DNA from: Bacteroidales bacterium
GTDB lineage: Bacteria; Bacteroidota; Bacteroidia; Bacteroidales; Muribaculaceae
Length of the DNA: 6,272 nt
Direction of reading: 5' to 3'
NCBI GenBank assembly: GCA_014800445.1
Contig: JAAVGC010000010.1
Location: 1 to 6,272, forward strand
This document shows positions 1-5,688 of the stretch, piece after piece. The notes under the pieces are model-generated. The model was not told the DNA's origin. It saw only the letters and a program-made list of their open reading frames with translations, and ran no database searches. How positions within the stretch are numbered: position 1 is the stretch's first letter; the number at the start of each line of letters is the position of its first letter. The translations under genes and the position numbers were made by a program.

Positions 1-315
1 GCGTGACCGGTGTCCACGCCAGATGTCGATGCTGACCGAGCCGGCTGTGTGAAGCCACACGGCGCCATTGTCGGGGATCGAGGAGGCAATATGCTCTATC
101 ACGGGATCGGTGACGGCGCAGACGTAGAAGTCGGCTGCAGGAAGGGACTCATGGTACAAATCGACTGCCACAACTCCCGGATGCCTGGAGGCTATGGTGC
201 GGGCTTTGTCGACCGAGCGGGCAGCAACGGCTTTAAGTCGGCCAGCCGATGCAAGAAAACGGGCAATGTCGGTTGCGACATTGCCTGTTCCAATGACTAC
301 GGTATCGGGGGTCAT
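1..315 (-). CDS. Rossmann-like and DUF2520 domain-containing protein (N-terminal part, cut by window edge)
   Basis: The 105 codons present run open from an ATG at 315 to the window edge. The protein starts with a beta strand followed by a dinucleotide-binding loop, VVIGTGNVATDIA (residues 6-18), as in NADP-dependent F420 reductase-like and ProC-like Rossmann proteins. Around residues 88-98 it reads LHTAGSVSIDI, which resembles the HT(A/S)GS segment at the end of the Rossmann part of the Bacteroidota family annotated as Rossmann-like plus DUF2520. Family members are about 250-270 residues, so roughly 60% of the gene, including DUF2520, lies outside the window. The substrate of this family is not established. 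The ATG overlaps the stop of the nitroreductase gene as ATGA, which supports this start and suggests translational coupling. No signal peptide is visible, so it is probably cytoplasmic. The family call is from memory of its motifs. Confidence 0.8.
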   Translation of the reverse strand, partial: MTPDTVVIGTGNVATDIARFLASAGRLKAVAARSVDKARTIASRHPGVVAVDLYHESLPAADFYVCAVTDPVIEHIASSIPDNGAVWLHTAGSVSIDIWRGHRSR

Positions 316-860
316 GCCTCGGTCTGCTCCGGGTTCCACCGGCCTATGTGCACGCGCTCCCACAGGAGCTTGTCGAGATTCTGGGGATTTTTCTTCTCGT
401 CGGGATATCCTATGGCTACGATACACTCGACCGATATTGTCTCGGGTATGCCGAGTATGCCCTGTAGGTTCTCGTCGGCCGGAACACCAGCAGCATCAAA
501 TCGGTCGCGCACCTGAATCCACACGGATCCGAGTCCGAGATCCTGTGCCTGCAACTGAATGTAGGTCGCGGCGATGGATGTGTCCTCGATCCAGGGACCA
601 GTGAGGGATGAATCGGCGCACACCACTACGGCAAGCATACATTTTGCCACAGGGCCTGCCCCCGCCTGACGGCACTGGCTCATGCGCTCGAGCGTGACAG
701 GGTCGTCGACAAGTACAAAGTGCCAGGGGCGACTGCTCTTGGATGACGGAGCCATGAGGGCAGCCTCCATGATGAGTTTAACATCCTCGGCGGGTATGGG
801 TTGGGTGGTGAACCGGCGTATGCTGCGACGGCCGGTGATAAGGTCATGCAGATTTTCCAT
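312..860 (-). CDS. Nitroreductase family protein (FMN-dependent oxidoreductase)
   Basis: This is a 182-residue protein, close to the usual 165-220 for small nitroreductases. Family hallmarks are the N-terminal RRSIRRF segment (residues 11-17), which contacts FMN phosphate, the APSSKSSRPWHF segment (37-48), the helix AATYIQLQAQDLGLGSVW (97-114), and the late IVAIGYPDEKK segment (137-147), also near the flavin phosphate. The fold is a homodimer using NAD(P)H to reduce nitro groups, quinones or similar acceptors; the physiological substrate cannot be told from sequence. The ATG at 860 is chosen because the domain begins there. The frame stays open for 83 more codons upstream (to 1109), but that extension lies inside the HU/SPOR gene and has no nitroreductase character. 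No Shine-Dalgarno site is visible; the leader is AT-rich as usual in Bacteroidota. The gene follows the HU/SPOR gene by 49 bp and overlaps the next gene by 4 bp. It is probably cytoplasmic. Confidence 0.9.
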   Translation of the reverse strand: MENLHDLITGRRSIRRFTTQPIPAEDVKLIMEAALMAPSSKSSRPWHFVLVDDPVTLERMSQCRQAGAGPVAKCMLAVVVCADSSLTGPWIEDTSIAATYIQLQAQDLGLGSVWIQVRDRFDAAGVPADENLQGILGIPETISVECIVAIGYPDEKKNPQNLDKLLWERVHIGRWNPEQTEA

Positions 861-909
861 AAAAATATCGGGATTTCGCCGACCTAATGAAATGGGGGTC
901 GGACGTAGA

Positions 910-1863
910 TTATCGTAATCTGGCTGGCCATGCTTCGGGCCACGTGCCGTCAGCACGATATTTCGATGCCATTGCGGCGCATTCTTCCATGGTGGAGGCT
1001 GTGGCGGCGCATACCCGGAACTGACGTCCGTTTTTTGCGGGGTATGTGACCAGACCTGGTGTGTTGCCAATAAAGATTTCGGCTTTGTCAGCATCGGAAA
1101 ATACTCCAACTACTACGCCGAAAACAGGTGCCGGTGTTTCCTCGTCCTGTGCTGTGATGCCCGAGGTCTGGAGGATTTCATGACCGTGGGCAGGTGCCTC
1201 TGCAAAAATGAGTTCCACATGGGGCTGCGGCTTCTCGACGAAAGCCGGGGTAGCCTGAACGTTGCTCATGGCGGAGGGCCAGATGGCGGCCTTGATGAAG
1301 GGGAGTGTGGAGCTGTCGCGCAGTGGGAAGAAAAGCAGTGCGCCGAGCGAAACGGTGATCGCTACTGAAGCCGCTACCCGCATAGCTCCTGCGCCGATGC
1401 GGATGATGCGCGGTCGGCGCTTCGGTGCCACAGGCTCTTCAGCGGCCTCAATGTGCATCGCCACGGGCTGGAGGATGGAGTAGGGGTTGATGAATTCGGC
1501 AGATGCCTCAGGGATGAACTGAAGCAAGCCCTGATCATCGAGGCTAAGCGTGCCTATGCCATGAAAGTCGATGAACCGGAACTGCGAGAGGTCGCGACGC
1601 ATCTGTTCAACGGCTTTTTCAACCTTCGCTGTGGCCGTCTCAAATGAGACAGCATCGCGCCTTGCCACAGATGCGGCAATGAGTCCGTCGTTGTGAGTTA
1701 TCTCGCTGTTGAAAGAAATGTATCTTGTGGGTGGCATGAAAAGCGCCCGCGACTCATCGACCAATGCCGGAAGCGTGGCAGCAATGAAGGAGCCTATTCC
1801 CGGTATGGTGACGCAGTCGTGTGACCGTAGAAGATAGCGGATATGTAGCAAGAGATTTTTCAC
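910..1863 (-). CDS. HU-CCDC81-like and SPOR domain-containing membrane protein
   Basis: This is a 317-residue protein starting with GTG at 1863. The start is supported by its opening, HIRYLLRSHDCVTIPGIGSF (residues 7-26), which matches the beginning of the bacterial HU-CCDC81 family, and by the lack of an in-frame ATG before residue 43. Residues about 1-60 form the first HU-like unit. Residues about 61-130 form the second, with FHGIGTLSLDDQG (100-112) echoing the PGIGSF turn of the first. A basic stretch, PKRRPRIIRIG (147-157), precedes a single hydrophobic segment at about 162-180. A linker of some 60 residues follows, then a C-terminal SPOR-like domain (about 247-317) containing VVVGVFSDADKAEIF and FRVCAAT. 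SPOR domains bind denuded peptidoglycan glycan strands at division sites. The topology is inferred as HU-like part in the cytoplasm and SPOR part in the periplasm. A bridge between DNA and the cell wall is an attractive reading but is not shown. It may head a leftward operon with the next two genes. Confidence 0.87.
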   Translation of the reverse strand: MKNLLLHIRYLLRSHDCVTIPGIGSFIAATLPALVDESRALFMPPTRYISFNSEITHNDGLIAASVARRDAVSFETATAKVEKAVEQMRRDLSQFRFIDFHGIGTLSLDDQGLLQFIPEASAEFINPYSILQPVAMHIEAAEEPVAPKRRPRIIRIGAGAMRVAASVAITVSLGALLFFPLRDSSTLPFIKAAIWPSAMSNVQATPAFVEKPQPHVELIFAEAPAHGHEILQTSGITAQDEETPAPVFGVVVGVFSDADKAEIFIGNTPGLVTYPAKNGRQFRVCAATASTMEECAAMASKYRADGTWPEAWPARLR

Positions 1864-1900
1864 GCCGCGAAGTTAATACAAGTAGGGGAGACGGACAACG

Positions 1901-1971
1901 TTATGAACAAATAAATAATTATCAACACGGCGATTGTAGTTTTAAACAGGGTGTTGATAAAGTGTGCATAA
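1901..1971. other. Symmetric cluster of four DnaA-box-like nonamers
   Basis: Four nonamers of the form TTAT[CG][AC]ACA lie within 71 bp: TTATGAACA (1901-1909, plus), TTATCAACA (1919-1927, plus), TTATCAACA (1952-1960, minus) and TTATGCACA (1963-1971, minus). The fourth fits the general DnaA-box consensus TTATNCACA exactly; the other three each differ from it at one base. The left pair points right and the right pair points left. The cluster lies between divergent transcription units and next to an AT-rich tract with T and A runs (2018-2043), as replication origins or multi-DnaA control sites often do. Against an origin, I see no dnaA or other origin-linked gene here and no clear strand-skew switch by eye. 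It could equally be an operator for an unseen regulator. Confidence 0.35.
1919..1960. repeat. Perfect 10-bp inverted repeat with 22-bp spacer
   Basis: TTATCAACAC at 1919-1928 is the exact reverse complement of GTGTTGATAA at 1951-1960. The arms contain the inner two nonamers of the DnaA-box-like cluster. A rightward transcript would fold a 10-bp stem with a 22-base loop, but no T-run follows it and the flanking genes diverge, so a terminator is unlikely. A dimeric or paired protein-binding site is the better reading. Confidence 0.6.
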
Positions 1972-1994
1972 CTTCAGCTTGATATGAATTACAA

Positions 1995-2006
1995 TGTTAA
2001 TTAACA
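1995..2006. repeat. Perfect 12-bp palindrome, possible operator
   Basis: TGTTAATTAACA is a perfect palindrome lying about 39 bp upstream of the putative -33 element of the rightward promoter. Its size and symmetry suit a dimeric DNA-binding protein, and its position suits an activator or upstream repressor. No regulator gene is visible in the window. Short palindromes do arise by chance in AT-rich DNA, so only the symmetry itself is certain. Confidence 0.35.
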
Positions 2007-2044
2007 GAAAGGATGACTTTTTTTGAAAAAATGCTGAAAAAAAT

Positions 2045-2076
2045 CTTGTAGAAGTTAGAATGGATGTGTATTTTTG
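2045..2076 (+). promoter_or_regulatory. Bacteroidota-type sigma-ABfr promoter for the oxidoreductase operon
   Basis: TATTTTTG at 2069-2076 fits the Bacteroidota -7 consensus TAnnTTTG at every fixed base. Twenty bases upstream, CTTG at 2045-2048 matches the -33 element TTTG at three of four positions. Transcription would begin near 2081-2084. This places the far-upstream TTG at 2074 before the transcript start and favours the TTG at 2113 as the start codon, giving a leader of about 30 bases. It is the only good promoter match I found for the right-hand genes. Confidence 0.55.
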
Positions 2077-2112
2077 TTGTCGTATGTGTGTCAGAAGTCA
2101 CATGTTGCAACC

Positions 2113-3204
2113 TTGGAAAATAAAAAGATAAAAATAGGAATTATAGGCTTTGGCCGCATGGGGGGCATGCATCTGCAGGCTCTTCAGGAAAGCGGTCTCT
2201 GGGATGTCGCATATATATGCGATCTTTCGGAGACGTGTCGTGCCGAAGCTGCTGTGCTTGCGCCTGAAGCTACGGTTACGGCAGACGAAGATATCGTTTT
2301 TGCCGATCCGGAGGTTGAGGTCGTATCGCTTTGTGCGCTGGCTGACTCACGGCCGACGCAGATAGAGAAGGCTATCCGATATGGAAAACATGTCATCGCC
2401 GAGAAGCCTATCGGTGCCAATGTGAAGGAGGAGATGGAAATCGTTGAGAAGTTTGAGAAATCAGGGCTTCTGTCGACGGTGAATCTTTATCTCCGCAATT
2501 CGTGGTATCATCAGGCTATCAAAGAATTTATTGAGAGCGGTGAGATAGGTGATCTTGCGATTCTACGCATCTGTCACCTGACTCCCGGACTTGCTCCCGG
2601 CGAGGGGCATGAGAGCGAGGGGCCGTCGTTTCATGACTGCGGAATGCACTATGTGGACATCGCACGATGGTATGCCGGCGCCGACTATAAGACATGGAAT
2701 GCTCAAGCCGTGAGAATGTGGTCGTATAAGGATCCTTGGTTCCTTCAGGCTCACGGCACATTTGAGAACGGGGTGATGTTTGACATCACTCAGGGGCATG
2801 TCTACGGACAGCTCTCGGCCAAACAGACTCATAACTCCTATATTGACGTGATAGGGACGAAAGGTATAGCCCGCATGAGTCACGATTTCAAAACGGCAGT
2901 GGTGGAACTTCATGGCGTGACCCGCACGGAACGCATCGCGAAACCTTACGGTGGCAAGAATATAGGCAGAATGGTGACCCGCTTCGCTGAGTCGATACGG
3001 AACGGGTCTCTGCACAAGGATCTGCCTACGTTCAGAGATGCGGCTCGTGCATCGGAGTGGTCGTGGCTATTCCTTGAAAATGCTGAAAAGAACGGCGAGC
3101 CGTGCATAGGCACTCTCGATGAGCTTGAGGCGATACACAAGCGCCGCCGCGAGATGACCAACGGATACGGCCTGCTTAACAAGAGCAAGCTCCCGCAGGC
3201 CTAA
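2113..3204 (+). CDS. Gfo/Idh/MocA family oxidoreductase, cytoplasmic (first gene of 3-keto sugar operon)
   Basis: This 363-residue NAD(P)-dependent sugar dehydrogenase/reductase is of normal family length. The N-terminal Rossmann domain (about 5-125) begins KIKIGIIGFGRMG with the GxGxxG-type loop at 12-17 and carries the signature EKP at 97-99, whose lysine is catalytic. The C-terminal alpha/beta domain has FHDCGMHYVDIARW (173-186), where D175 and H179 are the likely catalytic pair seen in inositol and glucose-fructose dehydrogenases. No ATG lies upstream of the Rossmann loop in frame. TTG at 2113 gives a normal family start; GTG at 2086 and TTG at 2074 are alternatives, the last upstream of the predicted transcript start. 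There is no signal peptide, so it is cytoplasmic. It lies 66 bp before a second, exported oxidoreductase and corresponds by position to B. thetaiotaomicron BT2159 (from memory). Reduction of an imported 3-keto sugar is an inference; the exact substrate is unknown. Confidence 0.88.
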   Translation: MENKKIKIGIIGFGRMGGMHLQALQESGLWDVAYICDLSETCRAEAAVLAPEATVTADEDIVFADPEVEVVSLCALADSRPTQIEKAIRYGKHVIAEKPIGANVKEEMEIVEKFEKSGLLSTVNLYLRNSWYHQAIKEFIESGEIGDLAILRICHLTPGLAPGEGHESEGPSFHDCGMHYVDIARWYAGADYKTWNAQAVRMWSYKDPWFLQAHGTFENGVMFDITQGHVYGQLSAKQTHNSYIDVIGTKGIARMSHDFKTAVVELHGVTRTERIAKPYGGKNIGRMVTRFAESIRNGSLHKDLPTFRDAARASEWSWLFLENAEKNGEPCIGTLDELEAIHKRRREMTNGYGLLNKSKLPQA

Positions 3205-3205
3205 C

Positions 3206-3221
3206 CGGTAGCAGCCTGCCG
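3206..3221 (+). other. Small intercistronic hairpin between the two oxidoreductase genes
   Basis: CGGTAG (3206-3211) can pair with CTGCCG (3216-3221) through six pairs, one a T-G wobble, around a four-base CAGC loop, starting two bases after the stop codon. No T-run follows, so it does not look like a complete intrinsic terminator. It could stabilise an mRNA end or attenuate, but a stem of this size may also be chance. The remaining 49 bp to the next ATG are AT-rich, and I found no convincing promoter there. Confidence 0.25.
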
Positions 3222-3270
3222 TCACTTAATATCATTGAAACATAATTATTCATTATACACAATTCCTGCT

Positions 3271-4752
3271 ATGTCAAATAACGAAATGACCCGCCGCAGC
3301 TTCCTGAAGAAGGGTACTGCAGCAGCTCTGGGCCTGACAGTGGCTCCGGCATCGATTCTCGGTAAGGCAGCCGGTTACACCGCTCCTACTGATAAGCTCA
3401 ATATCCTCGGTGTAGGTATCGGCGGTCGTGGCTCGTCGGTTCTCCGCGGCCTCGAGAGCCAGAACATCATCGGTCTCGCCGATGTCGACTGGAAATATGC
3501 AGCCGGTGTCTTCGACCGCTATCCCAACGCAAAGCGCTACAAGGACTACCGCAAGATGTATGAGGAGATGATCAAGGAGGCCGACGCTGTAATGTGCGCC
3601 ACCGCTGACCACACTCACGCTATCGTAACTGCCGAGGCTATCTGTGCCGGCAAGAACGTATATTGCGAAAAGCCCCTTACCCACACAGTATATGAGTCAC
3701 GTCTTCTCACCAACCTCGCCAAAGAGTACAAGGTAGCTACCCAGATGGGTAACCAGGGTGCATCGGGCGAAGGTGTGCGTAAGATCTGCGAGTGGATCTG
3801 GAACGGTGAGATCGGTGAGGTGAAGAAAGTAGAGTGCTTCACAGACCGTCCTATCTGGCCCCAGGGTCTTGAGCGTCCCGCCAAGGCTGACAAAATCCCC
3901 GCTACTCTTGACTGGGATCTCTTCATCGGCCCGGCTCCCATGCGCCCCTACAACGCTATCTACACTCCCTGGAACTTCCGCGGCTGGTGGGACTTCGGTA
4001 CAGGTGCTCTCGGTGACATGGCTTGCCACATCCTGCACCCCGTGTTCAAGGCTCTTAAGCTCGGTTATCCCACTCAGGTTGAGGGTAGCTCGACACTTCT
4101 CCTCTCGGAGTCATGCCCGAATGCAGAGCGCGTGAAATTTACTTTCCCCGCCCGTCACAACGAGCCCAAGGTTGCTATGCCTGAGGTTGACGTTTACTGG
4201 TATGACGGTGGTATCCTTCCCGAGCGTCCCGCAGGTCTGCCCGCCGGCAAGAACCTCAACGACCAGGGTGGCTGCGCTATCTTCTACGGAACTAAGGACA
4301 CCCTCATCTGCGGTTGCTACGGCGTGAATCCGTATCTCCTCTCGGGTCGTGTTCCCAACGCTCCGAAAGTTTGCCGTGAGGTTCCCAACAACCATCATCA
4401 GGAAGACTTCATCCGCGCTTGTAAGGAGAGCCCCGCTAACCGCGTGCTCACAACTTCTGACTTCTCAGAGGCAGGTCCTTTCAACGAAATGGTTGTCATG
4501 GGTGTGCTCGCAGTACGTCTGCAGGGCCTGAATCAGGTTCTCGACTGGGATGGCCCGAACATGCAGTTCACCAACATTCCTGAGAATGCAACCGTTCGCT
4601 CGGTCATCAAGGATGGCTTCACAATCAAGGACGGTCACCCGACTTTCAACAAGGACTGGACCGAGCCGGAGAACGCCCGCAAGTTTGCAGCCGAGCTTAT
4701 CAAGCACAACTACCGCGAAGGCTGGTCGCTTCCCCCGATGCCCAAGGTTTAA
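3271..4752 (+). CDS. Tat-exported Gfo/Idh/MocA family oxidoreductase (putative periplasmic glycoside C3 dehydrogenase)
   Basis: This is a 493-residue protein. Residues 1-35 form a twin-arginine signal, TRRSFLKK (7-14) followed by an Ala/Gly/Leu-rich stretch, so it should be folded with cofactor and exported to the periplasm. There is no lipobox cysteine. The Rossmann domain follows, with LNILGVGIGGRGS (43-55) and the catalytic EKP at 133-135. The substrate domain has GALGDMACH (245-253), where D249 and H253 are the likely catalytic acid/base pair, and extra insertions make it longer than cytoplasmic relatives, as is usual for this exported class. ATG at 3271 is chosen over an upstream TTG (3235) because it sits just before the Tat motif. 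By position it matches BT2158 of B. thetaiotaomicron (from memory). Oxidation of the sugar C3 hydroxyl of glycosides is the expected role but is not proven by sequence. Isoleucine codons are ATC except two ATT, with no ATA, suggesting high expression. Confidence 0.9.
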   Translation: MSNNEMTRRSFLKKGTAAALGLTVAPASILGKAAGYTAPTDKLNILGVGIGGRGSSVLRGLESQNIIGLADVDWKYAAGVFDRYPNAKRYKDYRKMYEEMIKEADAVMCATADHTHAIVTAEAICAGKNVYCEKPLTHTVYESRLLTNLAKEYKVATQMGNQGASGEGVRKICEWIWNGEIGEVKKVECFTDRPIWPQGLERPAKADKIPATLDWDLFIGPAPMRPYNAIYTPWNFRGWWDFGTGALGDMACHILHPVFKALKLGYPTQVEGSSTLLLSESCPNAERVKFTFPARHNEPKVAMPEVDVYWYDGGILPERPAGLPAGKNLNDQGGCAIFYGTKDTLICGCYGVNPYLLSGRVPNAPKVCREVPNNHHQEDFIRACKESPANRVLTTSDFSEAGPFNEMVVMGVLAVRLQGLNQVLDWDGPNMQFTNIPENATVRSVIKDGFTIKDGHPTFNKDWTEPENARKFAAELIKHNYREGWSLPPMPKV

Positions 4753-4809
4753 TCAACGTGGCCTAAAGCAAAGAACTACTAAACAAATAAACTCACGATA
4801 AAAGAAATC

Positions 4810-5676
4810 ATGAACAAGATTCTGATGATGGCTGCCGCTACCACTTGCTTCGCAATGGTGTCATGCGGTGGTAACAAGCAGGCTGCTAATGACGCTGCTG
4901 CTGATGCAGAGGCACCCGCAGTACCTGAATACACTGTTGTTGAGAATGAGCAGATCGACCTTTCACAGTTCCCGCAGGATGCCGAGGGTTACTATGTGAT
5001 CTTCGACGGCAAGGACATGAAGGGCTGGCGCGGCTATGGCCGTGACACTATCCCCGCACGCTGGGTGATCGATGACGAGTCGATCCACTTCATCGGTTCA
5101 GGCGGCGGCGAAGGCCAGGTTGGCGACGGCGGTGACCTCGTCTTCTCCAAGAAGCTCAAAAACTTCGAACTCCTCTTCGACTGGAAGGTTGCCAAGGGTT
5201 CTAACTCAGGTGTGTTTGTTCTGGCTCAGGAGATTCAGGGCAAGGACAAAGATGGTACCCCCCGCATGGAGCCTATCTATATCTCGGCTCCCGAGTATCA
5301 GATCCTCGACAATGCCAACCACCCCGACGCTAAGCTCGGTAAGGACGGCAACCGTCAGAGCTCGTCGCTCTACGACATGATCCCCGCTAACCCCCAGAAC
5401 TTTAAGGGTGACGGCGAGTGGAACACCGGTAAGATCATGGTCTACAAAGGTACTGTAGTTCACGGTCAGAACGGTGAGAACACAGTGGAGTATCACCTCT
5501 GGACTCCGGCATGGACCGACATGCTTCAGGCTTCGAAGTTCTCGCAGGAGAAGTGGCCGCTCGCATTTGAGCTGCTCAACAACCTCGGCGGTGAGAACCA
5601 TGAGGGTTATATCGGCCTTCAGGACCATGGCGACGATGTTTGGTTCAAGAACATCCGTGTGAAAGTTCTCGACTAA
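4810..5676 (+). CDS. DUF1080 / 3-keto-disaccharide hydrolase family lipoprotein
   Basis: This is a 288-residue protein. The signal peptide MNKILMMAAATTCFAMVSC ends in a lipobox with Cys19, so it should be lipid-anchored. An Ala/acidic linker (about 24-40) leads into one DUF1080 (PF06439) beta-sandwich domain, about 60-288. Family landmarks are YYVIFDGKDMKGW (61-73), FELLFDWKVAKGSNSGVFV (119-137), PEYQILDN (161-168), GEWNTGKI (202-209), and the terminal GYIGLQDHGDDVWFKNIRV (266-284). The fold is related to concanavalin-type glucanases. Members act on 3-keto glycosides, cleaving the glycosidic bond by hydrolysis or by elimination; which applies here cannot be read from sequence. It lies between the exported oxidoreductase (57 bp upstream) and a TIM-barrel lipoprotein (12 bp downstream) and corresponds to BT2157 by position (from memory). 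Codon use resembles that of the preceding gene. The start is clear: ATG followed directly by a classical signal peptide. Confidence 0.9.
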   Translation: MNKILMMAAATTCFAMVSCGGNKQAANDAAADAEAPAVPEYTVVENEQIDLSQFPQDAEGYYVIFDGKDMKGWRGYGRDTIPARWVIDDESIHFIGSGGGEGQVGDGGDLVFSKKLKNFELLFDWKVAKGSNSGVFVLAQEIQGKDKDGTPRMEPIYISAPEYQILDNANHPDAKLGKDGNRQSSSLYDMIPANPQNFKGDGEWNTGKIMVYKGTVVHGQNGENTVEYHLWTPAWTDMLQASKFSQEKWPLAFELLNNLGGENHEGYIGLQDHGDDVWFKNIRVKVLD

Positions 5677-5688
5677 TACACTTCAGTA

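Noticed and set aside
10..516. Open frame of 168 codons on the plus strand.
   Set aside because: It is antisense to the DUF2520 and nitroreductase genes, which have clear family motifs; its translation shows no recognisable domain.
861..1109. In-frame upstream extension of the nitroreductase gene by 83 codons.
   Set aside because: It lies within the HU/SPOR gene on the same strand in another frame, has no nitroreductase character, and the domain begins naturally at the ATG at 860.
1908..1938. Leftward promoter for the HU/SPOR gene, with TTTATTTG (minus strand, 1915-1908) as a -7 element.
   Set aside because: It has one mismatch to TAnnTTTG and no TTTG-like -33 element at the right distance, so I do not list it, though a promoter must exist somewhere in this region.
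1919..1960. Inverted repeat read as an intrinsic terminator.
   Set aside because: The loop is 22 bases, no T-run follows the stem, and the flanking genes diverge so neither transcript should end there.
3235..3270. Longer N-terminus for the exported oxidoreductase from TTG at 3235.
   Set aside because: It would put 12 extra residues before a clean ATG that immediately precedes the Tat motif, and the extra codons fall in the AT-rich leader.
4753..4809. Possible promoter or terminator in the gap before the DUF1080 gene.
   Set aside because: The 57 bp are AT-rich but contain neither a TAnnTTTG element nor a stem followed by a T-run.
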